The notes: generated from the sequence alone by a model not told the origin. 7,139 bases of DNA from an uncultured Roseiflexaceae bacterium (GCA_903868295.1 CAIPUQ010000381.1:1-7139), one strand, 5' to 3'; numbered from the stretch's first letter, positions 1 to 6,665 are shown. Made by a program: numbers and translations.

Positions 1-1324
1 CACTAATGGCGTACGAGTCGGTAACACTGCTGGTCATCTGCAACGAGACGGTTTCGCCGGCGGGAATCCGAATCATCGGTGCGCCACGGTTGTCCCATAC
101 ACTCGGGCCAGATTTGACCACCGAAATCGACGCGCCGTCGATTTCGTTAATCAGCTCCCCATCCAAATACCCGATGCGGCGACCGTCTGGGGTCACAAAC
201 AGCGACGATACCTCAGCCCCGGATGTCTCGTTGCTGATGTCCGACAGAAAGAACACCGTGCTGCCTTTGCCGCCGGTGCTCCCTTTGGCCCCGGCACAGA
301 AGTCGCAGTCTTGGAGGACGATGCGTGGTGCCGAAGGGGTGAGTTCGAGTGTCTGTGATGCGGCATCACCCTCGTACAGGTCGCTTTCGATGTCTGGGTT
401 GGGCGACCCATCGTACGACCACGTATTGGCGACCATATCGACAACAATTTGCCGTTCTTGGCCGGGGTAATTATTGTCGTAGATGAGAATCGCGACGGTT
501 CGGTCGTCGAGCGGTTCGATCCCAATCGGAGAGACCGCATGCCCACCAGTGTAGTCGCGTTTGTAGAACCCAATGGTATAAATATGCTCTGGGGATGGCG
601 TGTCTTGCATCCATTGCGACAGCCGCTTGACGATAGCGACAGGGGTATCGGTGACGAATGAGTCGGTCGTCGGCGTGGTCATCTGCGTTGCCCACCAGTA
701 GGCTATCTCGCCCTGGAGCGCATCGTTGCTGTACAAATCGAGTTCAGCGGTTTGTGCAGCGCCAAAAGACCGCAACGCCACGAGGTCGTGGTACAGATGC
801 ACACTGAGGACAGCCATGCCTTCGCAGTGCCCGCCATCCATTGCATTGTTGATTTGACGCATCCATTGGCGGGATGCCGGGGACAACGTACAGACGTCGT
901 TTTTGATACGGCTACACACCACATCGCCGAACATCCGTTGCATGTCCGCCGCTTTGAGGTTGCGAATGCCTGGTTCGTTTCCGTAGTTTTCGAACGAAAA
1001 TCCATCGCGATTGACATCGAATCCACTCCGTGCCCGCAAGTCGGACCAGTCGCTGACCGGGTTCGATTGTGGGGTAGCGGTGCGTCGTCGGCGTGGGGTC
1101 TTGGTGGGTACGCGGGTGCGGGTAGCGTAGGCACCGGTCGCGTCGGCAGCGGAGTCGCTTTCACCTACCAAGCCGGTGTCAGTAGATTCGGTGGCAACCG
1201 TTGGTTCGATGACGGCGACGGCGTCGCCGTCGGTCGTGTTGAATGCTTCGACAATCGCCCATACTGCGACGGCGATGATGATGTAGACTATCAGGCTTTT
1301 GCGTGAACGTGGTTTTTTTGTCAT
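1..1324 (-). CDS. Membrane-anchored papain-like cysteine peptidase homologue (partial, C-terminus off the window)
   Basis: An open frame runs without a stop from ATG 1324 to the window edge (441 residues visible, 3' end missing). Residues 1-10 are basic and residues 11-28 are a hydrophobic segment, so this is a signal anchor or uncleaved signal peptide with the rest outside the cytoplasm. Residues 29-90 are a Thr/Pro/Ser/Ala-rich linker ending in a basic stretch (TKTPRRRR). The folded part has GGHCEGMA (Cys167), GGHAVSPIGIE (His262) and IYDNNYPG (Asp283-Asn285). This is the Cys...His...Asp/Asn order of papain-like cysteine peptidases, and the GHCxGM / GHAV / YDNNYPG wording resembles uncharacterised secreted proteins of that fold. 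Cys137/Cys145 and Cys340/Cys343 could form disulfides or a metal site. The start is set by GAGGAGA at 1331-1337, six bases upstream; an in-frame ATG at 1339 has no good ribosome site. The gene lies 31 bases after ada and is probably co-transcribed. Peptidase activity and substrate are inferred, not shown. Confidence 0.8.
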   Translation of the reverse strand, partial: MTKKPRSRKSLIVYIIIAVAVWAIVEAFNTTDGDAVAVIEPTVATESTDTGLVGESDSAADATGAYATRTRVPTKTPRRRRTATPQSNPVSDWSDLRARSGFDVNRDGFSFENYGNEPGIRNLKAADMQRMFGDVVCSRIKNDVCTLSPASRQWMRQINNAMDGGHCEGMAVLSVHLYHDLVALRSFGAAQTAELDLYSNDALQGEIAYWWATQMTTPTTDSFVTDTPVAIVKRLSQWMQDTPSPEHIYTIGFYKRDYTGGHAVSPIGIEPLDDRTVAILIYDNNYPGQERQIVVDMVANTWSYDGSPNPDIESDLYEGDAASQTLELTPSAPRIVLQDCDFCAGAKGSTGGKGSTVFFLSDISNETSGAEVSSLFVTPDGRRIGYLDGELINEIDGASISVVKSGPSVWDNRGAPMIRIPAGETVSLQMTSSVTDSYAIS

Positions 1325-1355
1325 CGAACGTCTCCTCATTCATGCAGGGGTTCAG

Positions 1356-2372
1356 TCAGTCGCGCACCCAATCGGGGTGGGTAGACAAGGTTGCATGCAA
1401 TGCGGCGCGGCCTTCGGGTGCGAGCCACGACACGTCGACTGCGTTCTCGATGAGACGACAGATATCGCGCCGCGTCAGCCCATAGACATCGACCAGCGCA
1501 GCATATTCGTCGGTGAGCGTATTATGGAACATTTTCGGGTCGTCTGTATTAATCGTTACACACATCCCACGTGCAATAAACATCCCGACGGGGTGTGCCG
1601 CAATCGATGGGTAGACATTGGTGCGTACATTCGACAACGGACAACACTCCAGGGCAAGATTGTGCGCGACATAATACTCCACCAACGCAGGGTCTTCGAC
1701 GGCCCGGCCGGCATGGCCGATGCGCTCTGGCAGGAGGGCGTTGATGGCACCCCAAATACTCTCTGGACCGGCTGCCTCGCCGGCGTGGACCGTTGTGTGC
1801 AAGCCGTAGCTCCGCGCCAGAGCAAACACCGGTGCGAATGGTTCGGGTGGGTGTGATTGCTCTGACCCGCCCAGCCCAATCCCCACGACGCCCAAATGGC
1901 GTAAGGCAGCGACCTCGTGCACCGTCTGGAGGGCTCGTTCGATGGGTGAGTCACGCACGACGTCGCAGATGAGCAGCACCGTCGTCTCGGCACAGCGGTC
2001 GAGCCCGGTGCGGATCGCAGCAGTAATTGCAGCGATGCTGAACCCGAGTGCGCGGAAGTCCGTCGGCGAATAGTGCGCCTCGACATAGATGATGTTCTGC
2101 GCTACGTAGTCCAGGGCGACTGCTTCGGCTATCCGTGTGAAGTCGTCGAGGCTACGGATATAGCGATTCTTCCATACCCACATCTCGATGAAGTGCGCAA
2201 AGTCGGTATAGACAAAGCGCTGCTCCAATGCCGCACGGGTGGGGACGCTTGGGTCACCACCGTAGTGCTGCACGAGCTCCCACAGCGTGTCGAGTGGGAT
2301 GGAGCCTTCGAGGTGGACATGCAGTTCTACTTTGGGGATGGCGTCAAACCACCGAGTGGGGTTGTCTGTCAT
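1356..2372 (-). CDS. add: Adenosine deaminase
   Basis: The protein has 338 residues, the usual length for bacterial adenosine deaminase. The enzyme hydrolyses adenosine (or deoxyadenosine) to inosine and ammonia in the cytoplasm, using one Zn ion in a TIM barrel. Visible motifs in order are VELHVHLEGS (His18 and His20, Zn ligands), GIGLGGSE (164-171), HAGEAAGPESIW (His196 Zn ligand, Glu199 proton donor), ERIGHAGRA (His220) and NTDDP (Asp277 Zn ligand, Asp278). HAGEAAGPES favours adenosine deaminase over adenine deaminase; aminodeoxyfutalosine deaminase cannot be fully excluded. The start at 2372 is chosen because GAGGA lies ten bases upstream and the family N-terminus begins just before VELHVHLEGS. 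The longer in-frame start at 2417 would translate through the hairpin arm and adds 15 residues unlike the family. Lying downstream of ahcY, the enzyme removes one product of S-adenosylhomocysteine hydrolysis. Confidence 0.92.
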   Translation of the reverse strand: MTDNPTRWFDAIPKVELHVHLEGSIPLDTLWELVQHYGGDPSVPTRAALEQRFVYTDFAHFIEMWVWKNRYIRSLDDFTRIAEAVALDYVAQNIIYVEAHYSPTDFRALGFSIAAITAAIRTGLDRCAETTVLLICDVVRDSPIERALQTVHEVAALRHLGVVGIGLGGSEQSHPPEPFAPVFALARSYGLHTTVHAGEAAGPESIWGAINALLPERIGHAGRAVEDPALVEYYVAHNLALECCPLSNVRTNVYPSIAAHPVGMFIARGMCVTINTDDPKMFHNTLTDEYAALVDVYGLTRRDICRLIENAVDVSWLAPEGRAALHATLSTHPDWVRD

Positions 2373-2382
2373 GGTGTGGCGG

Positions 2383-2387
2383 TCCTC
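2383..2387 (-). promoter_or_regulatory. Ribosome binding site of the adenosine deaminase gene
   Basis: GAGGA on the minus strand, ten bases before ATG 2372. It settles the start in favour of 2372 rather than 2417. It directly touches the base of the hairpin at 2388-2418, so folding of that stem could affect ribosome access. Confidence 0.6.
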
Positions 2388-2418
2388 GGTGGGGAACAAT
2401 CGCCGATTGTTCCCCACC
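2388..2418 (-). repeat. Perfect 14-bp inverted repeat between ahcY and the adenosine deaminase gene
   Basis: On the plus strand, GGTGGGGAACAATC (2388-2401) and GATTGTTCCCCACC (2405-2418) are exact reverse complements around a three-base centre (GCC). The element fills half of the 60-base gap between the ahcY stop and the ada start. In the minus-strand transcript it gives a strong hairpin followed at once by the ada Shine-Dalgarno site. No T-run follows it on either strand, so it is not a standard Rho-independent terminator. It could limit ada translation, mark an RNA processing or stability point, or be a copy of a dispersed palindrome. None of these is shown by the sequence. Confidence 0.85.
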
Positions 2419-2432
2419 TATCGGAGAGAAGC

Positions 2433-3692
2433 CTAGGTGCCTTCTTGCCAGCTGTGGAGGTACGTGTCTTGTTCTGTCGTCAAGACGTCGTAGCGGATGC
2501 CCATTGCCTGCAATTTGATCGAGGCTATCATCGTATCAAAGCTCTGCGGCAATGTATGGACGATTTTGGCCATCGTTGAGGCGTTGCGGGCTAACATCTC
2601 AGATGCGAGTGCCTGATTGGCAAACGACATATCCATCACTGCAGGGGGGTGCCCTTCACCAGCAACGAGATTGACGAGGCGGCCTTCGCCGAGCAGGTGG
2701 AACTTCCGGCCGTCGGCGTGTACATAACTCGTCACGTGGGTGCGTGGTTGCTCTATGCGCACGGCCAGGGCTTCGAGGGCCGCGACATCGACTTCGACAT
2801 TGAAGTGACCCGCATTGGCCAATACACAGCCGTCTTTGAGCTCGGCCAGATGCTCTGGGCCGACGACCGTACGATTGCCCGTTACAGCCACGATAATATC
2901 GGCGATGCGCACCGCATCCAGCATGGGCATAACGCGGTAGCCGTCCATAGCGGCCTCGAGGGCTTTGACCGGATCGACCTCGGTCACCACAACCAACGCG
3001 CCGAGGCCGGCGGCCCGTGCTGCCACACCGCGGCCGCACCAGCCATAGCCGGCGACCACAACTGTACGGCCCGCCAACAACAGATTCGTAGCGCGGATGA
3101 TGCCATCGATTGCGCTTTGGCCGGTGCCATAGCGATTGTCAAACATGTGTTTGGTGAGGGATTGGTTGACGGCAATAACAGGGAACGGCAGGACGCCCTG
3201 TGCCTCCATTGCTTTGAAGCGCTTGACCCCTGCCGTGGTCTCTTCGGTTGCGCCCATGGGCATCACACCGGCATTGAGCCCACGTTGGAGCAAGGCACTT
3301 GTGAGGTCTGCACCGTCGTCGCAGAGCACATGCGGCTTGACATCGAGAGCGACATTGATGTGCGAACGGAAGGTGTCGAGCGACTCGCCGCGCACCCCAT
3401 AGACAGGTATTTCGTCGTGCATCACCAGCGACGCCGCCACGTCGTCTTGGGTCGACAACGGGTTCGAGGCGACTAGGACGACCTCGGCACCGCCAGCCGC
3501 TAACGTGCGCATCAAAGCGGCGGTTTTGGCGGTTATATGCAGACAGACGGAGATGCGCAGTCCTTTGAGTGGTCGTTCCTTGCGGAATCGCTCGCGGATG
3601 CCCAACAGCACTGGCATGTCGCCTTCGTTCCAGTTGATTTTGTTGCGGCCGGCATCTGCCAGCGAAAGGTCAGCAATCTCGTAATCGGCCAT
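2433..3692 (-). CDS. ahcY: Adenosylhomocysteinase (S-adenosyl-L-homocysteine hydrolase)
   Basis: The protein has 419 residues, matching the shorter form of the family that lacks the roughly 40-residue insertion of the eukaryotic and many proteobacterial enzymes. It reversibly splits S-adenosylhomocysteine, the product of methyltransferases, into adenosine and homocysteine, using tightly bound NAD+ in the cytoplasm. Visible motifs are CLHITAKTA (50-58), SNPLSTQDDVAA (76-87), DDGADL (125-130), GATEETTAGVKR (147-158), SLTKHMFDNRYGTGQS (Lys181, Asp185 and Asn186 around the substrate), the NAD loop GYGWCGRG (215-222), NAGHFNVE (293-300 region, His295) and LLGEGRLVNL near the C-terminus. The start at 3692 is supported by AGGAG at 3700-3704 with seven-base spacing and by the family N-terminus MADYEIADLSLA. 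An upstream in-frame ATG at 3713 would lie almost at the predicted transcription start. It is probably the first gene of an operon with the adenosine deaminase gene, which consumes the adenosine. The stop is TAG. Confidence 0.96.
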   Translation of the reverse strand: MADYEIADLSLADAGRNKINWNEGDMPVLLGIRERFRKERPLKGLRISVCLHITAKTAALMRTLAAGGAEVVLVASNPLSTQDDVAASLVMHDEIPVYGVRGESLDTFRSHINVALDVKPHVLCDDGADLTSALLQRGLNAGVMPMGATEETTAGVKRFKAMEAQGVLPFPVIAVNQSLTKHMFDNRYGTGQSAIDGIIRATNLLLAGRTVVVAGYGWCGRGVAARAAGLGALVVVTEVDPVKALEAAMDGYRVMPMLDAVRIADIIVAVTGNRTVVGPEHLAELKDGCVLANAGHFNVEVDVAALEALAVRIEQPRTHVTSYVHADGRKFHLLGEGRLVNLVAGEGHPPAVMDMSFANQALASEMLARNASTMAKIVHTLPQSFDTMIASIKLQAMGIRYDVLTTEQDTYLHSWQEGT

Positions 3693-3699
3693 GGGGGTT

Positions 3700-3704
3700 C
3701 TCCT
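3700..3704 (-). promoter_or_regulatory. Ribosome binding site of ahcY
   Basis: AGGAG on the minus strand with a seven-base spacer to ATG 3692. It decides the ahcY start over the in-frame ATG at 3713. Confidence 0.7.
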
Positions 3705-3721
3705 GCAGGTCATTCATTCCT

Positions 3722-3750
3722 ATGATAGTGGAACTTTCCATGCGTGCAAA
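3722..3750 (-). promoter_or_regulatory. Predicted sigma-70-type promoter of the ahcY operon
   Basis: On the minus strand, TTTGCA (3745-3750) and TATCAT (3722-3727) are separated by 17 bases. The -10 matches TATAAT at five of six positions and the -35 matches TTGACA at four of six. Transcription would begin near 3714-3716, giving a leader of only about 20-25 bases that holds the AGGAG site. Such a short leader leaves no room for a riboswitch. This is a prediction from consensus only. Confidence 0.5.
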
Positions 3751-3763
3751 GTAGCACAACGTT

Positions 3764-3791
3764 TTGCCTGTGCTCTCTGAACCGCTATGGT
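3764..3791 (+). promoter_or_regulatory. Possible promoter of the GH4 glycosidase gene
   Basis: TTGCCT (3764-3769) and TATGGT (3786-3791) are 16 bases apart on the plus strand, each matching the sigma-70 consensus at four of six positions. TACGAT at 3791-3796 is an alternative -10 but has no well-spaced -35. A weak core promoter would fit an activated or repressed sugar-utilisation gene, but this is inference. Confidence 0.3.
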
Positions 3792-3810
3792 ACGATGCGC
3801 ATATCCGTAG
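3785..3810. promoter_or_regulatory. Imperfect dyad overlapping the GH4 promoter, possible operator
   Basis: CTATGGTACGATGC and GCATATCCGTAG form an imperfect inverted repeat centred on the perfect palindrome ATGCGCAT (3795-3802). The left arm carries two extra bases and further mismatches. It would cover the -10 and start region of the predicted plus-strand promoter, a usual place for a repressor site. No regulator gene is present in the window, so the binding protein is unknown. Confidence 0.25.
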
Positions 3811-3838
3811 CGAAGCAGACGTGTGAGAGGAGTGTGAG

Positions 3839-5179
3839 ATGGCCAAAATAGCCCTCATTGGTGCAGGGAGTGTGGTCTTTACCCGCAACCTGTGTAGCGA
3901 CATTTTGCTTTCACCGGCGTTGCAAGACTGCGAAATAGCGCTGATGGACATCGACCGTACGCGCCTCGAGACCGCTCGTGCCCTCGTCCAAACCATCATC
4001 GACAAACGGCAATTGCGCGCGACGGTCAGCGCAACCACCGTCCGTCGCGACGCAGTGCGCGGGGCACGCTACATCATTACCACCTTCCAACAAGGCGGCT
4101 TGGGCGCGTACCAGCTCGATATCGACATCCCACAGAAGTACGGTGTCGAACAGTGTGTCGGTGATACGCTCGGCCCCGGTGGCGTCTTCCGCGCACTGCG
4201 CACCATCCCGGTGCTCCTCGATTTGGCGGACGACATCATGCAGGTCGGTCATCGCGATGCGTTGTTGCTCAACTACGTCAATCCGATGGCAGCCAACTGT
4301 TGGGCAGTCGATCGCGCCAAAGGGATCCAGCATGTCGGGTTATGCCACAGCGTGCAGGGCACCAGCGAAATGATGGCCACGTGGGCAGAGGTGCCATATG
4401 AGCAGGTCGTCTATCAGTGCGCTGGCATCAATCACCAGTCGTTCTTCCTCAAATTCGAAGACAGCCGCGGCACGGATTTGTACCCGATCATTCGCGAAGT
4501 CACGACACAGCCCGACATCTATGGGAGTGAGCCGGTGCGCATCGACATGATGCGACATTTCGGCTTGTTCGTGACCGAGTCGAGTGGTCATGCCAGCGAG
4601 TATATGCCGTACTTCCGCAAAAACGCCGCCATGGTGAACGACGTCTTGGTACCCAAGTTCACCAGCCCACACGACCACTGGTTCGACAACGGCCGCACCG
4701 GTGGCTACTTGCGCCATTGCCTCGAGCGTGAGGTGCATGTCGCCCAAGAGCGTGAGCAGATGATTGCCGGAGCCAAAGACATCCCCACCGTGCGTTCGCA
4801 CGAATACGGTTCGCGCATTATCGAAGCTATCGAGACCAACCAACCGACGCGCATCAATGGCAATGTGCCCAACCGAGGGCTCATCATGAACTTGCCCCAG
4901 GGTTGTTGTGTCGAAGTGCCCTGTCTCGTCGACGGCAACGGCATCCAACCGACGACAATAGCCCACTACCCGACGCATTTGGCAGCCCTGAATCGTACCA
5001 ATATCAACGTCCAAGAGCTGATTGTCGAGGCTGCGCTGACCGGCAACCGCGAGGCGGTGTACCATGCGGTCATGCTCGACCCGTTGACAGCGGCGGTCTG
5101 TTCGTTGGACCAGATTCGCGCCATGGTCAGTGAGCTACTGACGGCGCAGGCACGCTGGTTGCCGCAGTTTAAAGGGTGA
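3839..5179 (+). CDS. melA: GH4 family alpha-galactosidase-type glycosidase (NAD+/Mn2+ dependent)
   Basis: The protein has 446 residues, the usual length for glycoside hydrolase family 4. These cytoplasmic enzymes use NAD+ and a divalent metal, normally Mn2+, to cleave glycosides by an oxidation-elimination-addition-reduction route. Visible features are the N-terminal Rossmann loop GAGSVVFT (8-15), GDTLGPGGVFRALR (108-121), LNYVNPMA (144-151), LCHSVQGT (168-175) and GINHQSF (196-202). Cys169 and His199 are the expected metal ligands. The CHSV signature is the one linked with alpha-galactosidases such as MelA; phospho-glycosidases have CNxP and alpha-glucuronidases CHEV at this position. Substrate assignment rests on this motif, so alpha-galactosidase or alpha-glucosidase is likely and the gene symbol is tentative. 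AGAGGAG at 3826-3832 sits six bases before the ATG. The gene is divergent from ahcY, has no transporter or sugar kinase beside it here, and is followed by a terminator, so it looks monocistronic. Confidence 0.88.
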   Translation: MAKIALIGAGSVVFTRNLCSDILLSPALQDCEIALMDIDRTRLETARALVQTIIDKRQLRATVSATTVRRDAVRGARYIITTFQQGGLGAYQLDIDIPQKYGVEQCVGDTLGPGGVFRALRTIPVLLDLADDIMQVGHRDALLLNYVNPMAANCWAVDRAKGIQHVGLCHSVQGTSEMMATWAEVPYEQVVYQCAGINHQSFFLKFEDSRGTDLYPIIREVTTQPDIYGSEPVRIDMMRHFGLFVTESSGHASEYMPYFRKNAAMVNDVLVPKFTSPHDHWFDNGRTGGYLRHCLEREVHVAQEREQMIAGAKDIPTVRSHEYGSRIIEAIETNQPTRINGNVPNRGLIMNLPQGCCVEVPCLVDGNGIQPTTIAHYPTHLAALNRTNINVQELIVEAALTGNREAVYHAVMLDPLTAAVCSLDQIRAMVSELLTAQARWLPQFKG

Positions 5180-5189
5180 TGAATGGCGC

Positions 5190-5215
5190 AAGGGCGACCG
5201 GATGGTTGCCCTTTT
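5190..5215 (+). terminator. Rho-independent terminator after the GH4 gene
   Basis: AAGGGCGACC (5190-5199), loop GGAT and GGTTGCCCTT (5204-5213) form a ten-pair stem with one G-U wobble, ending in a short TTTT run (5212-5215). It lies ten bases after the GH4 stop. The T-run is short, so termination may be partial, but the position is as expected and it separates the GH4 gene from the nrdR unit. Confidence 0.7.
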
Positions 5216-5241
5216 CGCATGTCAATAATCAATAGTACAAT
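5214..5241 (+). promoter_or_regulatory. Predicted promoter of the nrdR unit
   Basis: TTCGCA (5214-5219) and TACAAT (5236-5241) are 16 bases apart. The -10 matches five of six consensus positions and the -35 four of six. The -35 overlaps the tail of the preceding terminator. The leader would be about 70 bases. It contains a small hairpin with arms CGGTG and CACCG (5257-5271). I do not see a clear NrdR box. Confidence 0.4.
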
Positions 5242-5306
5242 GGGATAGACAACCGCCGGTGCGCTCCACCGCCGTGTGCTGTCAACAGGTGCGTACAGGG
5301 TTATCC

Positions 5307-5311
5307 GGAGG
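5307..5311 (+). promoter_or_regulatory. Ribosome binding site of nrdR
   Basis: GGAGG lies only four bases before ATG 5316, a short spacing. It still fixes the start at the codon that gives the invariant NrdR N-terminus MRCPYC, rather than at an in-frame GTG at 5259. An out-of-frame ATG at 5312 overlaps the site. Confidence 0.6.
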
Positions 5312-5315
5312 ATGC

Positions 5316-5786
5316 ATGCGTTGTCCCTATTGTTCGCACACCGAGAGTGATGTCATTGATACGCGTAAGCTCGACGATGGGAACTCCATTCGTCGCAGGC
5401 GTCGCTGTCCACAGTGCGGCAAGCGCTTTACGACCTATGAACGTATCGAGTCAGTCAGCATCACCGTCGTCAAGAAAAATGGCGAACGAGAGCCGTACGA
5501 ACGAGACAAGCTCTTTCGGGGGATTATGACTGCGTGCTATCGTCGGCCGGTCTCTGCGCAACGCGTCGAACAGCTGATCAACGATATCGAGTCAGAATTA
5601 TTAACCAACAACGAGCACGAAGTCAGTTCGGCCCATGTTGGTGACGTCACGATGCGGTTACTGCGCGAGGTCGACGAAGTCGCCTACATCCGTTTTGCAT
5701 CGGTCTATCTGTCCTTTGCCGATATTGCCCATTTGCGTCGTGCAGTCGATGAGCTCCTCGGGCGTGAATCGTCACCGACGCTCTAG
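5316..5786 (+). CDS. nrdR: Transcriptional repressor NrdR
   Basis: The protein has 156 residues, the family length. NrdR binds ATP/dATP and represses ribonucleotide reductase genes when deoxynucleotides are plentiful. The N-terminus MRCPYC with RRRRCPQCGKRFTTYERIE forms the zinc ribbon (Cys3, Cys6, Cys31, Cys34), and the basic run 26-30 belongs to the DNA-binding part. The ATP-cone domain spans about residues 48-138 (VVKKNGEREPYERDKLFRGI through EVAYIRFASVYLSF). Everything expected is present. No ribonucleotide reductase gene is in the window, so its targets are elsewhere. The gene begins a plus-strand unit and ends in TAG 15 bases before the next gene, which suggests co-transcription. Confidence 0.97.
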   Translation: MRCPYCSHTESDVIDTRKLDDGNSIRRRRRCPQCGKRFTTYERIESVSITVVKKNGEREPYERDKLFRGIMTACYRRPVSAQRVEQLINDIESELLTNNEHEVSSAHVGDVTMRLLREVDEVAYIRFASVYLSFADIAHLRRAVDELLGRESSPTL

Positions 5787-5801
5787 TATCAGGAAGTAAT
5801 C

Positions 5802-6665
5802 ATGACAAACAATTCGGTCCCGCCGCTGGCCAAGCAAAACATGCCCGTCAAACAGTACCTGAGCGAGGGATTCAAATCGGTCAATTGGCTGACCGTGGCG
5901 TTGTACGGCGTCGGTGCGGGGTTGGTGATGCCGCTGGCCCTGACCCAAAATTCCGTTTTCTCGGTTGTCGCAGGTGTCGTACCGGTCACCATTGGCTTGC
6001 TTTTGGCCCGTTCTGCCAAAGGCTACTTCGGTCTGTTGGGATTTCTGACCGGGGTGATTGGGGCAGTCACTGCGACCACGATGTTGGGAGTGTGGATTTT
6101 TGCACTCGGCAACGCCGAAGCCGTCTCGGCCTTGGCTCCGGATTCGTCGTCGGTGATGAGCACATGGCTCACGGCGAGTGGGTTTATTTCGTTCTCGCTG
6201 ATTGCGTTTTGTACATTCGGTGCCTCGACCTCGGGCCGGATGGAAGAACGCACGCGTGAAGCGCGCCTCTTGACGTCGCAACGTGGTGGCCAGCTCGAAA
6301 AAGCAGGCACCATCCGTGAAGCCGGTGATATCCGTGGCTTGACCTTGCCGCAGCTCGGTTGGGTGGTCAATAATCTCTTCAAGAAGAAGGGATTCACCTT
6401 CGACGAATACAAATTTGTCGACAAAGACCGCTTCGTCGATTTGTGGCTGACTCACGAAGAGTCGAAGTATCACATCCGCTGCACCATCGCCGAGAAGGTC
6501 ACTCCCGGCACGATCGAAAGCTTGCTCCAAGAGATGAAGCGCGAAGGTATCACCAAAGGCGTCATCGTCTCGTCCACCGAGTTCACCCCGGCTGCACACA
6601 AATCGGTCAAAGAAAAGCCCATCGTGCTGATCGACGCCGTGACGCTGTTGGATCTGGTCAAATAA
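5802..6665 (+). CDS. Four-helix membrane protein with a degenerate Mrr-like nuclease domain
   Basis: The protein has 287 residues. Residues about 28-48, 51-69, 76-103 and 121-141 are hydrophobic, giving four predicted membrane helices. A polar stretch rich in Glu and Arg (145-175) leads to a soluble domain at about 178-287. That domain has the layout of the Mrr-type restriction-endonuclease fold: an alpha-helix ending in FKKKGFTFDEY, the strand FVDLWL (Asp213), the strand YHIRCT, a long helix, GVIVSSTEFTPAAHKS and the closing IVLIDAVTLLDLV. The FTPAAxxS and LIDxxxL pieces are typical of this fold. Where active enzymes have Gln-x-Lys, this protein has Arg226-Cys227-Thr228, so it is probably not an active nuclease and may bind nucleic acid or serve another structural role. 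AGGAAG at 5791-5796 supports the start. The gene sits 15 bases after nrdR and 42 bases before fabG. Its function is unknown; the fold assignment is from pattern only. Confidence 0.8.
   Translation: MTNNSVPPLAKQNMPVKQYLSEGFKSVNWLTVALYGVGAGLVMPLALTQNSVFSVVAGVVPVTIGLLLARSAKGYFGLLGFLTGVIGAVTATTMLGVWIFALGNAEAVSALAPDSSSVMSTWLTASGFISFSLIAFCTFGASTSGRMEERTREARLLTSQRGGQLEKAGTIREAGDIRGLTLPQLGWVVNNLFKKKGFTFDEYKFVDKDRFVDLWLTHEESKYHIRCTIAEKVTPGTIESLLQEMKREGITKGVIVSSTEFTPAAHKSVKEKPIVLIDAVTLLDLVK

Noticed and set aside
1211..1231. Inverted repeat GACGGCGAC / GTCGCCGTC
   Set aside because: It lies inside the coding sequence for the low-complexity segment DGDAVAV and is explained by repeated GAC/GTC codons; no sign of a functional site.
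752..1306. Open frame on the plus strand opposite the peptidase-like gene, with several similar ones at 6-470 and on the minus strand at 193-1164
   Set aside because: These are out-of-frame shadows. The minus-strand frame from 1324 to the edge is uninterrupted, has a signal anchor, a ribosome site and recognisable motifs.
3693..3838. Possible S-adenosylhomocysteine riboswitch upstream of ahcY
   Set aside because: The conserved core of the known SAH riboswitch is not visible, and the predicted promoter leaves a leader of only about 20-25 bases.
5301..5306. TTATCC resembling the start of a DnaA box
   Set aside because: The remaining bases are GGA rather than ACA, there is no cluster, and it forms part of the nrdR ribosome-site region.
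5259..5315. Longer nrdR start at GTG 5259
   Set aside because: It would add 19 residues before the invariant MRCPYC terminus and has no ribosome site; GGAGG sits just before ATG 5316.
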